NCBI RefSeq assembly: GCF_000607165.1
Contig: NZ_JFZG01000004.1
Span: 470,776-534,775 of the forward strand
Direction of reading: 5' to 3'
DNA: 64,000 nt
Source: Ralstonia pickettii
GTDB taxonomy: Bacteria > Pseudomonadota > Gammaproteobacteria > Burkholderiales > Burkholderiaceae
The notes beneath the pieces are model-generated. The model made no database searches, was not told the origin of the DNA, and saw only the letters and a program-made list of their open reading frames with translations. Shown here piece by piece: positions 36,250-46,249 of this stretch (positions within the stretch are counted from its first letter, which is position 1; each line of letters starts with the position of its first letter). A program made the translations under genes and the position numbers.

Positions 36250-38637
36250 TCAAGCCGAACCCAGCTTCTGCCACGTGTCGATCACCGAATCCGGGTTCAG
36301 CGAGATCGACGAGATACCTTCCTTGGCCAGCCACTCGGCAAAATCCGGATGGTCGGACGGGCCCTGACCGCAGATACCGACGTACTTGCCCATCGACAGC
36401 GCCGTAGAAATGGCACGCTGCAGCATGAACTTGACCGCCGGATCACGCTCGTCGAAGTCCTTGGCCAGCAGCTCCATGCCGGAGTCGCGATCCAGACCCA
36501 GCGTGAGCTGCGTCAGGTCGTTCGAGCCGATCGAGAAACCGTCGAAATGCTGCAGGAACTGCTCGGCCAGAATCGCGTTGGACGGCACTTCGCACATCAT
36601 GATCAGGCGCAGGCCGTTCTCGCCGCGCTTCAGGCCGTACTTGGCCAGCAGCTCGACAACCTTCTCAGCCTGACCGAGCGTACGCACGAACGGCACCATC
36701 ACTTCGACGTTGGACAGGCCCATCTCGTCGCGCACGCGCTTCATGGCACGGCACTCCATCTCGAAGGCTTCGGCAAAGTCTTCGGCGATGTAGCGCGAGG
36801 CGCCCCGGAAGCCCAGCATCGGGTTTTCTTCGTCCGGCTCGTAGCGCGAACCACCGATCAGCTTCTTGTACTCGTTGGACTTGAAGTCCGACAGACGCAC
36901 GATCACGGGCTTCGGATAGAACGCCGCTGCGATCGTGGCAATGCCCTCGGCCAGCTTGTCAACGTAGAACGCACGCGGGCTTGCATGGCCGCGAGCCACG
37001 CTTTCCACGGCCTTCTTCAAGTCGCTGTCGACCTGCGGGTAGTCGAGGATCGCCTTCGGGTGAACGCCGATGTTGTTGTTGATGATGAATTCGAGGCGAG
37101 CCAGGCCCACACCGCCGTTCGGGATCTGGCAGAAATCGAACGCCAGTTGCGGGTTGCCGACGTTCATCATGATCTTGGTGCTGATCGACGGCATTTCGCC
37201 ACGCTGGACTTCCGTGATTTCGGTTTCCAGCAGGCCGTCGTAGATCTTGCCTTCGTCGCCTTCGGCGCACGAGACTGTCACCAGCGTGCCGTCCTTCAGC
37301 AGGTCGGTCGCATCGCCGCAGCCGACCACAGCCGGCACGCCCAGCTCACGCGCGATGATGGCCGCGTGGCAAGTACGGCCGCCACGGTTGGTGACGATGG
37401 CCGAGGCGCGCTTCATCACCGGTTCCCAGTTCGGGTCGGTCATGTCGGCAACCAGCACGTCGCCGGGCTGCACGCGCTCCATTTCAGCCGGATCGTTGAT
37501 CACGCGCACCGGGCCCGTGCCGATCTTCTGGCCGATAGCGCGGCCGGTGGTCAGCACCGGTGCCGAGCCCTTCAGGCGGAAGCGCTGCTCGACCTTGCCG
37601 TGCGACTGGCTCTTCACCGTCTCCGGGCGAGCCTGCAGGATGTAGATCTTGCCGTCCTTGCCGTCGCGGCCCCACTCGATATCCATCGGGCGACCGTAAT
37701 GCTTCTCGATGATGACGGCGTACTTGGCCAGCTCCGTCACATCCGCATCGCTGATGGAGTAACGGTTGCGGAGTTCGCCCGGCACGTCGACGGTCTTCAC
37801 GCGGCCTTCTTCGCCCGGCGCGGTGAATTCCATCTTGATCAGCTTGGAGCCGATCGAGCGGCGGATGATCGGGTACTTGCCGGCGGCCAGCGTCGGCTTG
37901 AAGACGTAGAACTCGTCCGGGTTCACCGCACCCTGCACCACCGTTTCGCCCAGGCCGTAGCTGGAGGTGATGAAGACGACCTCCTGGAAGCCCGATTCGG
38001 TGTCGATCGTGAACATCACGCCCGAGGCGCCGCAGTCCGAGCGCACCATGCGCTGGATGCCGGCCGACAGGGCCACCACGTCATGGGCGAAGCCCTTGTG
38101 CACGCGGTAGGAAATCGCACGGTCGTTGTACAGCGAAGCAAACACGTGCTTGATCTTGTCGAGCACGTCATCGATGCCGAGAACGTTAAGGTAGCTCTCT
38201 TGCTGGCCGGCGAACGAAGCGTCCGGCAGGTCTTCGGCGGTAGCCGACGAGCGCACCGCGAACGATGCCTCGGCGCCTTCGCGGGCCGACACGCGAGCGT
38301 ACGACTCGCGAATCTCCTGCTCCAGACGCGGCTGGAACGGTGCGGTGGCGACCCACTCGCGGATCTCCTTGCCGGCGGCAGCCAGCGCCTTGACGTCGTC
38401 GACATCCAGGCTGGCCAGGCGCTGCGAGATGCGCTCGGTCAGGTTGTTGTGTGCAAGGAAATCGCGGAACGCCAGTGCCGTGGTGGCAAAACCGCCTGGA
38501 ACGCGCACGCCGGCGCCATCCAGCTGGGAAATCATCTCGCCCAGCGAAGCGTTTTTACCGCCGACGACCTCGACATCGGTCATCCGCAATTGCTCGAACG
38601 GCAGCACATAGGCGCCGTCTTGCGACAGGTTAGTCAT
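36250..38637 (-). CDS. ppsA: Phosphoenolpyruvate synthase
   Basis: A 795-residue PEP synthase (pyruvate, water dikinase). The N-terminal ATP-binding domain has [25 protein letters not shown] and [19 protein letters not shown]. The phosphohistidine swivel is [21 protein letters not shown]. The C-terminal PEP/pyruvate domain includes [20 protein letters not shown] and [12 protein letters not shown]. It makes PEP from pyruvate for gluconeogenesis, which suits growth on lactate, pyruvate or the fucose products. It is divergent from ppsR, whose product adds and removes its regulatory phosphate. Confidence 0.97.
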   Translation of the reverse strand: MTNLSQDGAYVLPFEQLRMTDVEVVGGKNASLGEMISQLDGAGVRVPGGFATTALAFRDFLAHNNLTERISQRLASLDVDDVKALAAAGKEIREWVATAPFQPRLEQEIRESYARVSAREGAEASFAVRSSATAEDLPDASFAGQQESYLNVLGIDDVLDKIKHVFASLYNDRAISYRVHKGFAHDVVALSAGIQRMVRSDCGASGVMFTIDTESGFQEVVFITSSYGLGETVVQGAVNPDEFYVFKPTLAAGKYPIIRRSIGSKLIKMEFTAPGEEGRVKTVDVPGELRNRYSISDADVTELAKYAVIIEKHYGRPMDIEWGRDGKDGKIYILQARPETVKSQSHGKVEQRFRLKGSAPVLTTGRAIGQKIGTGPVRVINDPAEMERVQPGDVLVADMTDPNWEPVMKRASAIVTNRGGRTCHAAIIARELGVPAVVGCGDATDLLKDGTLVTVSCAEGDEGKIYDGLLETEITEVQRGEMPSISTKIMMNVGNPQLAFDFCQIPNGGVGLARLEFIINNNIGVHPKAILDYPQVDSDLKKAVESVARGHASPRAFYVDKLAEGIATIAAAFYPKPVIVRLSDFKSNEYKKLIGGSRYEPDEENPMLGFRGASRYIAEDFAEAFEMECRAMKRVRDEMGLSNVEVMVPFVRTLGQAEKVVELLAKYGLKRGENGLRLIMMCEVPSNAILAEQFLQHFDGFSIGSNDLTQLTLGLDRDSGMELLAKDFDERDPAVKFMLQRAISTALSMGKYVGICGQGPSDHPDFAEWLAKEGISSISLNPDSVIDTWQKLGSA

Positions 38638-38706
38638 ACAAGCCCCTAAACTAAGTGAAAAACCGGTCGGATGCGCACGGGGCTTTCTTCTTGTCGTCTG
38701 GCCGCG

Positions 38707-38802
38707 CGAATCGCTTGGCTAAACCATCCGGATGCCCTGCCAGCACTGCCGCTGTGGCATTGCCTGACAGGCGATCGGCCCGAATTGCTTAGCTAAACGA
38801 TC
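38707..38802. repeat. 22-bp direct repeats between ppsA and ppsR
   Basis: Two 22-bp copies with three mismatches, at 38707-38728 and 38781-38802, share the core GCTTRGCTAAAC. Their starts are 74 bp apart, about seven helical turns. The second copy contains the palindrome TTAGCTAA. They lie in the 230-bp divergent spacer and are good candidates for operators of a regulator that controls both genes. Confidence 0.7.
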
Positions 38803-38867
38803 GCCGCTATTCTACCGTGCCGCAGCACGATTTCCTGCCGGCGTGCTGGAAAAACCCCTCGTTTTCG

Positions 38868-39719
38868 ATGACCGACCTCGCCCCCGCATCTCCCAACCGC
38901 ACACCGTTCCGCACCGTTTTCATCGTGTCGGATGGCACCGGGATCACCGCAGAAACGTTTAGCCACTCGATCCTGGCGCAGTTTGAGATGAAATTCCGAC
39001 AGGTGCGGATTCCGTTTGTCGACACGATCGACAAGGCTCACGTTGCGGTCGCAAAGATCAACGAAGCCTTTCACGCCGAGGGGGTGAGGCCGATCGTCTT
39101 CACCACATTGGTGGATGCCGAGGCAAACGAGATCGTCCATCGGGCCAAGGCCACCATCCTGGACATGTTCCAGACCTTCATCGAGCCGCTCGAGAGGGAA
39201 CTGAACCTCAAGTCGACCCACGCCATCGGCCGGTTTCACCAGAACGCCGACACCGAGGCGTACAAGAACCGCATCGAAGCGATCAACTTTTCACTTGCGC
39301 ACGATGACGGCCAGTCACACAAGAACCTGGCCGAGGCGGATGTGATTCTGGTGGGGGTATCGCGCAGCGGCAAAACGCCGACCAGCCTGTACCTGGCAAT
39401 GCAATACGGCGTGAAATCTGCCAATTACCCGCTCATTCCGGACGATTTCGAGCGCGGCAAGCTGCCCACGGTGCTGTACAACTACAAGAACAAGATTTTC
39501 GGGCTGTCGATCGATCCTCAGCGCTTGTCGGAAATCCGCAATGAACGTCGCCCAGGCAGCAAATATGCCGCGCTGGAAAATTGCCGCTATGAGGTCAACG
39601 AAGCCGAATCGATGATGCGGCGCGAGGGCGTCAAGTGGCTGTCGTCAACGCACAAGTCGATCGAGGAAATTGCCACGACGATCCTGCAGGACATCAAGAT
39701 GGATCACAACAACTACTGA
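38868..39719 (+). CDS. ppsR: PEP synthase regulatory protein (bifunctional kinase/pyrophosphorylase, DUF299)
   Basis: A 283-residue PpsR/PSRP: FRTVFIVSDGTGITAETFSHS, a P-loop GVSRSGKT at residues 163-170, SLYLAMQYGVKSANYPL and the end EAESMMRREGVKWLSSTHKS. It phosphorylates a threonine of PpsA using ADP, inactivating it, and removes the phosphate with inorganic phosphate. The start at 38868 (MTDLAPASPNR) is preferred; an ATG 51 bp upstream adds an unusual leader. A strong terminator follows the stop. Confidence 0.94.
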   Translation: MTDLAPASPNRTPFRTVFIVSDGTGITAETFSHSILAQFEMKFRQVRIPFVDTIDKAHVAVAKINEAFHAEGVRPIVFTTLVDAEANEIVHRAKATILDMFQTFIEPLERELNLKSTHAIGRFHQNADTEAYKNRIEAINFSLAHDDGQSHKNLAEADVILVGVSRSGKTPTSLYLAMQYGVKSANYPLIPDDFERGKLPTVLYNYKNKIFGLSIDPQRLSEIRNERRPGSKYAALENCRYEVNEAESMMRREGVKWLSSTHKSIEEIATTILQDIKMDHNNY

Positions 39720-39744
39720 GCGAGCGCTCTCAGACCTCAAACAC

Positions 39745-39777
39745 AACGGCCGGCATTGCACCGGCCGTTTTGCTTTT
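39745..39777 (+). terminator. Rho-independent terminator of ppsR
   Basis: AACGGCCGG and CCGGCCGTT form a 9-bp stem with a 7-nt loop, followed by a T-rich tail (TTGCTTTT). It lies 25 bp after ppsR and may also slow the convergent transcript. Confidence 0.9.
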
Positions 39778-39788
39778 CTGCGGCCCAG

Positions 39789-40685
39789 TCAGGCGCGATC
39801 GCGCACCCAGTTGCCGCCATGCGCCGCGGCTTGCGCTGCTGGCGATGTTTCCAGGTAGGCCAGCGCCTGCTCGGTCGATCCTTCGTGATGCGGCGTATAG
39901 CTGGGGCGGAAATAGCGCAACGCAGCCCCCAGCATTTTCCAGAACGATGGCAGGCAGTTGCGCCGCGAGCCGTGCCACCAGCCGCGGATAAAGCCAGGAA
40001 ACTTGCCCGCGCCCGGATCGCGCTTGTACATGAAGCGGAAACCCGTCACCAGGAAGTACAGCAGCAACAGGATCGTGGTCAGCATGTGGAAGCAGCGTTC
40101 GAGATACGAGCCGCCCATGTGCCGAAAGATGTCGAACGCGACGGTGCGGTGCTCGACCTCCTCTGCGCCGTGCCAGCGCAGCAGGTCGAGCATGACGGGA
40201 TCGGCATGGGCGGCATCCAGCCCCTTTGCGTTGAGCACCCAGTTGCCCAGATAGCCGAAAAAGTGCTCCAGCGCGGCGATGATGCCGAGCTGCTGCCGCA
40301 GCCAGAAGCGCGTGTGGCCGATCTTCAGGCCCAGCGGCTGTTCGCCGAGCACCTTGGAAAAAAGCCAATCGAGGCGCTTGGTGAAGGGCTGGGTGTCGAT
40401 GCCGTGGTCTTTGTAGTAATGCGCCAGCACACCGCCGTGCGAGCGCGAGTGGACAGCCTCCTGGCGCAGAAATCCCTCGGCGTCAGAGCGCAGCTTTGTG
40501 TCGGTAATCAGCGGCAGCGCCTTGTTGTAGACGCGGCAAAACCACAGCTCGCCGGCGGGAAACAGCAGGTTCAGGATGTTGATGATGTGCGTGCTGGACG
40601 GGTCGCCAGGAATCCATTGGATGGGCGTGTCCTTCCAGTCGAAACGGACGTGGCGGGCCTTGATGAAGTAATTGGGCGCGGTCAT
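39789..40685 (-). CDS. Metal-dependent hydrolase-like membrane-associated protein (PF10118-type)
   Basis: A 298-residue protein of the predicted metal-dependent hydrolase family with a four-helix, diiron-like appearance. The repeated carboxylate and histidine motifs EGFLRQEAVHSRSHGGVLAHYY, LEHFFGYLG and WHGAEEVEHRTVAFD resemble ferritin-like metal sites. A hydrophobic segment (MLTTILLLLYFLVTGFRFMY) suggests membrane contact. No reaction is established. It is the last gene of a three-gene operon with the hydrolase-SDR fusion and the M24 protein, which points to oxidation and processing of a lipid or hydrocarbon; that is inference. Confidence 0.8.
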   Translation of the reverse strand: MTAPNYFIKARHVRFDWKDTPIQWIPGDPSSTHIINILNLLFPAGELWFCRVYNKALPLITDTKLRSDAEGFLRQEAVHSRSHGGVLAHYYKDHGIDTQPFTKRLDWLFSKVLGEQPLGLKIGHTRFWLRQQLGIIAALEHFFGYLGNWVLNAKGLDAAHADPVMLDLLRWHGAEEVEHRTVAFDIFRHMGGSYLERCFHMLTTILLLLYFLVTGFRFMYKRDPGAGKFPGFIRGWWHGSRRNCLPSFWKMLGAALRYFRPSYTPHHEGSTEQALAYLETSPAAQAAAHGGNWVRDRA

Positions 40686-40717
40686 GGTGGTCTCCTGATG
40701 TTCTTGTCTGCGCGGGC

Positions 40718-42526
40718 TCAATGCCCCGCCATGCTTACGCGCGCAATCAGCCGGCTGAGCCACTGTGCATAGCGCGAGATGAAGCGCGACGAGTGCGCCT
40801 CGATGCCGATCGTGACAACGGGCTTGTTGCGCTGAACCGCCCTGAACATGGCCTTTGCCACGGTCTCGGGCTTGAGGCCGCGCAGCTGGTAGAGCTTGGT
40901 CGCGCGGGCACGCAGTTGGGCCTGTTGTGCCTCGGTCGTGCCGGTGTAGACGGTGGAGGCCATGATTCCGGTCTCGGCAAAACCGGGGCAGATGGCCGAC
41001 ACGCCGATACCCTGCCCGGCCAGCTCGCCGCGCATGCATTCGGACAGCATCAGCACCGCGGCCTTCGTCGTCGCATAGGCGGCAAGATCACGCGATGGCG
41101 CGAAGGCCGCCGCTGATGCAGTGTTCAGGATGTGCCCGCCCTGCCCGCGCGCCACCATCTGCTTTGCGAACAGCCGGGCGCCATGGATCACACCCCACAC
41201 GTTCACGTGCAGGATGCGCTGCCAATCGCGCTCGGAGGTGTCGACAATGCCGCCCGCCATGCCGATGCCGGCGTTGTTGACGACGATGTCGGCGCCGCCT
41301 AGGTCCTTGCCGACCCAGTCGACCAGCGCTTCCATCTGCTCGGCATTGCCGACATCGACGGTGCGCGACCACGCCTTGCCGCCGGTGAGACGGATGAGCT
41401 TGGCCGTGCGCTCTGCATCTTCGGCACGGATGTCGACAGCGACGATCGCCGCACCCTGCTCCGCGAATTCCAACGCCGCGCAACGACCGATGCCGCTGCC
41501 AGCTCCCGTGATGACCGCCAGCTTGCCGGAGAACGGTTTGCGCTCGCCATGCTGACGCGTGCGTTGCAGCGCTTCGGATTCCGGCTTGCCCTCGACATGC
41601 TCGATCAGCTCGCGTGCCATTTCCGCCATGCGTGCGGCATGCGTGACCGGCAGCCAGTGCCGCGCTACCACTTCGCGGCGCCAATACTGCGGCACCCAGC
41701 GCGAGAGGTCTTCGGACAACGCGGGGCTGACGTACTTGTCCAGCGTCGGCACGATGACCTGCACCGGCGCATGCGCCACACGCTTGCGCGGCGTGAACAA
41801 GCTGCGGGCGAAATTGGCGCGATACAGCGAGACACCGCGCACGCCATCGGCGGTCTGCGTGGCACGCGGCACGATGGCGGTCTTCTCAACGCGACGCAGC
41901 ACACGCGGCCACGCGCGCCCGAGCCACAGGCGCCAACTCAGCTCTGGCACGATGGGCAAATGGAACAGCAGCACGTACCACGAGCGCACGAGCTGCCCCA
42001 GCATCTTGCCCAGCGACGACGGCGTCGGCCGCAACAGCCGCGCGCGCATCCAGTAACCCACGTGGTCCAGGCAAGGCCCTGAGCACGATGTGTATGACGC
42101 AATGCGTCCGCGCAGGCGCTCCTCCGTCACGAACTCCCACGACTGGATCGAACCCCAGTCGTGCGCGATCAGGTGCACCGGCTTGCCTGGGCTCAGCGTA
42201 TCGATCACGGCGATAAAGTCGTCGGTCAATCGCGCGAAGGTGTAGTTGCGCATCCCTTTGGGCGAACTTGACTTGCCGGCACCACGCACGTCGTAGGCAA
42301 TGATGTAGTAATCCCGCGCGAGCAGCGGTGCCATCTCGTGCCAGACCTCGCTATTGTCGGGGTAGCCGTGCACGAGTACGACGGTCGGATGCGCCGGGTC
42401 GCCCCAGGTCTTGACGGCGAGCGAGACGCTGCCGGATTGCACGGTGCGCTCGGCGTGTTCGATGGTCGGGACGGTAGCAGCCGGCTCGAACAACGCCAGC
42501 GGAGCCTCTTCAAGAAGCGTTTTCAT
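40718..42526 (-). CDS. Fusion of epoxide-hydrolase-like alpha/beta hydrolase and SDR
   Basis: A 602-residue two-domain protein. Residues 30-320 are an alpha/beta hydrolase with oxyanion motif VHGYPDNSEVW and aspartate nucleophile Asp123 in HDWGS, as in epoxide hydrolases and dehalogenases, with His290/296 near the end. Residues 333-602 are a classical SDR with TGAGSGIG at 340-347, VNNAG, Ser471, Tyr484 and Lys488. The order could turn an epoxide into a diol and then oxidise it in one chain, which is my inference. It lies between the PF10118 gene and an M24 gene. The start at 42526 gives MKTLLEEAPLA. Domain calls are firm, substrate unknown. Confidence 0.88.
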   Translation of the reverse strand: MKTLLEEAPLALFEPAATVPTIEHAERTVQSGSVSLAVKTWGDPAHPTVVLVHGYPDNSEVWHEMAPLLARDYYIIAYDVRGAGKSSSPKGMRNYTFARLTDDFIAVIDTLSPGKPVHLIAHDWGSIQSWEFVTEERLRGRIASYTSCSGPCLDHVGYWMRARLLRPTPSSLGKMLGQLVRSWYVLLFHLPIVPELSWRLWLGRAWPRVLRRVEKTAIVPRATQTADGVRGVSLYRANFARSLFTPRKRVAHAPVQVIVPTLDKYVSPALSEDLSRWVPQYWRREVVARHWLPVTHAARMAEMARELIEHVEGKPESEALQRTRQHGERKPFSGKLAVITGAGSGIGRCAALEFAEQGAAIVAVDIRAEDAERTAKLIRLTGGKAWSRTVDVGNAEQMEALVDWVGKDLGGADIVVNNAGIGMAGGIVDTSERDWQRILHVNVWGVIHGARLFAKQMVARGQGGHILNTASAAAFAPSRDLAAYATTKAAVLMLSECMRGELAGQGIGVSAICPGFAETGIMASTVYTGTTEAQQAQLRARATKLYQLRGLKPETVAKAMFRAVQRNKPVVTIGIEAHSSRFISRYAQWLSRLIARVSMAGH

Positions 42527-42543
42527 GTGAGCCTCCCCGCGCA

Positions 42544-43419
42544 TCAGGCGGCGCGCTGCTGCGCAAGCTGGCGTTGCTGCCAGCGGCGCACATGCGGCAG
42601 ATCGTCGTCGAGCCAGTAAGCATCGTCTTCGGTGATGACGAGCAGCTCTTCGAACTTGGCACCGACGCCATGGAAACCCAGGTGCGGCTCAACGGCCCAC
42701 AAGCCCGGCACCGGCGCATGTTCGGATCGACGGTCGATCGACCACAGCGGCGACCACCCTTCCTGCTTGCCGCTGCGCACCTGGTCGAGGATTAGATTGC
42801 GCGTGGCATTCAACCCGAAGCGCGCAACAAAACGCGGTTTGGATGGGCTGTCCAGCTTGGCCACGCGATGCGCCAGCACTTTGAATGGATAGGCCTTGTG
42901 GCGCGGCTCCACGCCCTGCTTCATGCAGAGCTGATCCACTGCACGCGCTACGTCGGCCATTGACCGACGCTCGCGAATCAGGCGCACGATCAGTTCGCGA
43001 TGCGCCATCAGATCGTCCTGCAGTTGTTCGAGGATGGCGCTCTCGCCAAGGCACATGGCATAGCCCACATCGGCGATCACGCCATTGCGCACGGGCGCCA
43101 CGTCCAGGATGACCGGCATGTTTTCCTCCAGCCGCCGCGACGATGGAAAGAACGCGAGGTTGAAGCCGGCCATGTGCGTCAGGCCCGAAAAGCCCTGGAA
43201 CGCCGTGCGATCGCCAAACCAGGCGAACGGCTTGTGCAGCCAGTCGTGCACGCCGCGATCGCCGAGCCACTCAGTGAGCAGCTTGGCCGCGTCCTTCTCC
43301 GTCATGCCGGGGCGCAGCATGCCGCCGACGGCCTCGACGCACGCGTAGGCGAGTTGCTGGATTTCGCGAAACTGGGCCAGTTCGTCGACATGGACGCGCG
43401 CCAGGGTGGGGTTCGGCAT
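42544..43419 (-). CDS. M24-family (aminopeptidase P/creatinase fold) protein
   Basis: A 291-residue pita-bread-fold protein. The metal motif ILDVAPVRNGVIADVGYAM gives the two aspartates eleven residues apart, and later acidic positions occur in LWAVEPHLGFHGVGAKFEELLVI. The usual GHGIG histidine motif is altered to LAHRVAKL, so activity may differ from standard aminopeptidases. The N-terminal half carries a helical lead-in. It is the first gene of the operon with the fusion protein (17 bp gap) and PF10118. The spacer upstream (43420-43562) contains TTGACT/TTGACA hexamers but no clear -10. Confidence 0.78.
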   Translation of the reverse strand: MPNPTLARVHVDELAQFREIQQLAYACVEAVGGMLRPGMTEKDAAKLLTEWLGDRGVHDWLHKPFAWFGDRTAFQGFSGLTHMAGFNLAFFPSSRRLEENMPVILDVAPVRNGVIADVGYAMCLGESAILEQLQDDLMAHRELIVRLIRERRSMADVARAVDQLCMKQGVEPRHKAYPFKVLAHRVAKLDSPSKPRFVARFGLNATRNLILDQVRSGKQEGWSPLWSIDRRSEHAPVPGLWAVEPHLGFHGVGAKFEELLVITEDDAYWLDDDLPHVRRWQQRQLAQQRAA

Positions 43420-43562
43420 GCCGGTCTCCTTGAGTATGGGTATCGGGGGGCGCTCATTGGCACCGCGCCAAATGTTCCATTACTCAATGTCAAAGTCAAT
43501 GCGGGACTTTTCTGGCGTTTGAAAACGCCGTGTGACCGGTAATCGACAGAAAAAAGAGAGGT

Positions 43563-44345
43563 TTAGCCCGCGCGGCGTTGTCGCACGGCTTCAAACAGAC
43601 AGATCGCTGCTGCGGCAGCCACATTGAGCGATTCCATGCCGCCCGGCTGCGGAATCGTCACAGGCGTTGTCACGGCAGAAAGCCAGTCGTCCGACACGCC
43701 CGCACCCTCGTTTCCGAACACCCAACCGACGGGCGCCTTGAGCGACACATCGAACACAGCCTGCTTGGCGTGCGACGACGTCGCCAACAGCGGCACCTGA
43801 AGGCGCGAATGCACGCTCTCGAACGTGCAGTGTTCAACGATGTTCAGGTGGAAATGCGCGCCCATGGCGGCCCGCAATGTCTTGGCCGACCACGCGAACG
43901 CGCAGCCCGGTGTCATGAACACATCACGCACGCCGGCAGCAGCCGCACAGCGCAGGATGGAACCGACGTTGCCGGCATCCTGAATGCCATCCAGGATCAC
44001 ACAGTCCGCCTCAATGGTTTGCGGCAACTTGCCTTCCGGCGTCTCCACCAGGGCGATCAGATCGATGCCGTTGACGACCGTGGTGAGTTGGCCAAACAGG
44101 TTGTCCGCCAGCAGGATGACGGAGTCCGGATCAACGCGATCGAGCACCGCGACCACTTCCGGGTGCCGGATATGGCGCTCCGAAACCAGGCATTGCTCCG
44201 GCACGTGGCCTGCATCCAGATACGCCGTGACCAGATGCACGCCGTCGAGCACGGACTGCCCAGCGCGCCGACGATGCTGCGTCGAGCCCGAAAGCGCCTT
44301 GAGATGCTTGAACACCGCGTTATCGCGGGAAGTGATGTGCTTCAC
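43563..44345 (-). CDS. TrmH/SpoU-family RNA 2'-O-methyltransferase
   Basis: A 260-residue SPOUT methyltransferase. The N-terminal L30e-like substrate domain has KHITSRDNAVFKHLKALS. The trefoil-knot motifs follow: motif 1 DGIQDAGNVGSILRCAAAAG, motif 2 WVFGNEGAGVSDDWL and motif 3 IPQPGGMESLNVAAAAAICL. It methylates a ribose in rRNA or tRNA using SAM; the exact nucleotide cannot be assigned. It is the last gene of the long essential cluster, 22 bp after rnhB. Confidence 0.93.
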   Translation of the reverse strand: MKHITSRDNAVFKHLKALSGSTQHRRRAGQSVLDGVHLVTAYLDAGHVPEQCLVSERHIRHPEVVAVLDRVDPDSVILLADNLFGQLTTVVNGIDLIALVETPEGKLPQTIEADCVILDGIQDAGNVGSILRCAAAAGVRDVFMTPGCAFAWSAKTLRAAMGAHFHLNIVEHCTFESVHSRLQVPLLATSSHAKQAVFDVSLKAPVGWVFGNEGAGVSDDWLSAVTTPVTIPQPGGMESLNVAAAAAICLFEAVRQRRAG

Positions 44346-44367
44346 GAATGGGCCCAGCAGAAAAAGG

Positions 44368-45066
44368 TCAGTCGTCCCAGGCGCTGCCTGCAGCGGTGGT
44401 TTCGATGCTGATGGCGCTCATCCCCTCCAGCGCACGACGCACGGGCGCGAACGAGCGGCGATGATGGGGCGTCACGCCATGCAGGTCGATCGCCGCCAGA
44501 TGCTGCGGCGTGCCATAGCCGGCATGGACGTCAAAGCCGTAGAGCGGAAACTCGATATGCAGCGCGGCCAATTGGCGGTCGCGTGTCACCTTCGCCAGGA
44601 TGGATGCCGCCGAAATAGCCGGCACCAGCGCATCGCCCTTGACGATGGCCTCCACCGCAAATGCCACCTGTGGGCACCGATTGCCGTCCACCTGCACGAG
44701 ATCGGGCAGCGTGCCCAATGCGGCCACGCCGTGCACCGCACGCTGCATGGCCAGCATGGTCGCGTGCAGGATGTTGATGCGGTCGATTTCTTCGACGGTG
44801 GCTTCCGCCACATGCCAGGCGAGCGCCTTTTCGACGATCTCGTCGTACAGCGCCTCGCGCTTCTTGGCGGTCAGGATTTTGGAGTCGGCCAAGCCTTTAA
44901 TTGGCTTGCGCGGATTGAGAACGACCGCCGCAGCCGTCACCGGTCCGGCCAAAGGCCCGCGTCCAGCCTCATCCACGCCGCAGAGGATGCGACGCGCGCG
45001 CTTGGCCGCCGGCTCTTGCGAGAGCAGCAGGCCAAGCTGGTCGGGATTGGGTTTGCGGGACGCCAT
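44368..45066 (-). CDS. rnhB: Ribonuclease HII
   Basis: A 232-residue RNase [22 protein letters not shown] provides the first catalytic Asp and Glu, [16 protein letters not shown] follows, and [17 protein letters not shown] and VDGNRCP plus [20 protein letters not shown] provide the remaining acidic residues. It removes ribonucleotides from DNA. The start at 45066 ([12 protein letters not shown]) is 4 bp after the lpxB stop. A role in lipid A is not implied; its place after lpxB is a conserved accident of operon history. Confidence 0.95.
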   Translation of the reverse strand: MASRKPNPDQLGLLLSQEPAAKRARRILCGVDEAGRGPLAGPVTAAAVVLNPRKPIKGLADSKILTAKKREALYDEIVEKALAWHVAEATVEEIDRINILHATMLAMQRAVHGVAALGTLPDLVQVDGNRCPQVAFAVEAIVKGDALVPAISAASILAKVTRDRQLAALHIEFPLYGFDVHAGYGTPQHLAAIDLHGVTPHHRRSFAPVRRALEGMSAISIETTAAGSAWDD

Positions 45067-45070
45067 GGGC

Positions 45071-46249
45071 TCAAAGCTTACCGCGACTGCGCAGCAGATC
45101 GACCACGACTTTCGCGCCGATCTCCGCCATGTTCTGCTTGAGCGTGAGGTGCATCTGCGTGAAGTGCTCACGCAGGAACGTGGCGTTGCCATGATCGCTC
45201 AGTTGCAGCAACGTTTCGCGCGCAAGTGCCTCGGGCGTTGCGTCATCCTGCAGCAATTCCGGTACGACAAAGCGGCCGGACAGGATGTTCGGCAGCCCCA
45301 CGTACGGCAGATAGCCCTTGCGCTTCATGATCTGCGCCGTCAGCCAGGGCACCTTGTAAGTGATGACCATCGGCTTCTTGTACAACGCCGCTTCCAGCGT
45401 GGCCGTGCCGCTGGCAAGCAGGATGACGTCAGCCGCTTCCATGGCGGCGTGCGACTGGCCATCGACGACCCACAGATGCAAGCCTGGGTGCTCCGCGCGC
45501 ATCGCATCGATGCGCTCGCGCAGCGTCGCATTGGCCGCCGGCAGCACAAAAGCCAGATCCGGCTCGACCGCCTGCATGCGTGACATTGCCGCGAACAGCG
45601 TCGGCCCGAGATGCTTCACTTCGGAATTGCGGCTGCCCGGCAGCACCGCAACGACCTTGCGGCCCAACGGCAGGCCGAGGCGCGTGCGCGCGCCTTCTAT
45701 GTCCGGCACCAGCGGAATCTCATCCGCGAGCGGATGCCCGACGTACGTGGCCGGAATGCCGGCCTTGGCGTAAATCTCGGGCTCGAAGGGGAACAGGCAG
45801 AGGATATGGTCGACCGCGCGAGCAATCGTCTTGATACGGCCGGCACGCCACGCCCAGATCGACGGGCTCACGAAATGCACCACCGGCACACCCGCCTGCC
45901 GCATGGCGATCTCGACGTTGAAATTGAAGTCCGGCGCATCGACGCCGATGAAAGCCAGCGGCGGCTTCTCCAGCAGATCCTGCTTGAGTTCCTTGCGGAT
46001 CGTAAGAATCTCACGCAGCTGGCCGAGCACTTCCACGTAGCCGTTGACCGACAGCTTGTGCATCGGCCAGTTCGACTGGAAACCCTGCTCCGTCATGCGG
46101 GCCCCGCCGATGCCGTTGTAGGCGATGTCGGCAGGCAGTTGTGCGCGCAACCCCTTGAGCAGCAGCGAGGCCAGCAAATCGCCGGAAGCCTCGCCTGCCA
46201 CCATGCCGATGCGGCGCACCGGCGTGGTGTTCTGAGGCTGCTCGCTCAA
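45071..46249 (-). CDS. lpxB: Lipid-A-disaccharide synthase
   Basis: A 392-residue Lpx[63 protein letters not shown] and [16 protein letters not shown]. It joins UDP-2,3-diacylglucosamine to lipid X to form the lipid A disaccharide at the inner membrane. Its start overlaps the lpxA stop by 4 bp (ATGA), showing translational coupling in the lpxD-fabZ-lpxA-lpxB series. Confidence 0.96.
   Translation of the reverse strand: MSEQPQNTTPVRRIGMVAGEASGDLLASLLLKGLRAQLPADIAYNGIGGARMTEQGFQSNWPMHKLSVNGYVEVLGQLREILTIRKELKQDLLEKPPLAFIGVDAPDFNFNVEIAMRQAGVPVVHFVSPSIWAWRAGRIKTIARAVDHILCLFPFEPEIYAKAGIPATYVGHPLADEIPLVPDIEGARTRLGLPLGRKVVAVLPGSRNSEVKHLGPTLFAAMSRMQAVEPDLAFVLPAANATLRERIDAMRAEHPGLHLWVVDGQSHAAMEAADVILLASGTATLEAALYKKPMVITYKVPWLTAQIMKRKGYLPYVGLPNILSGRFVVPELLQDDATPEALARETLLQLSDHGNATFLREHFTQMHLTLKQNMAEIGAKVVVDLLRSRGKL

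Noticed and set aside
36166..38649. Very long open frame opposite ppsA (827 codons)
   Set aside because: It mirrors ppsA exactly, has no motif and a histidine/arginine-rich composition typical of the antisense of a high-GC gene.
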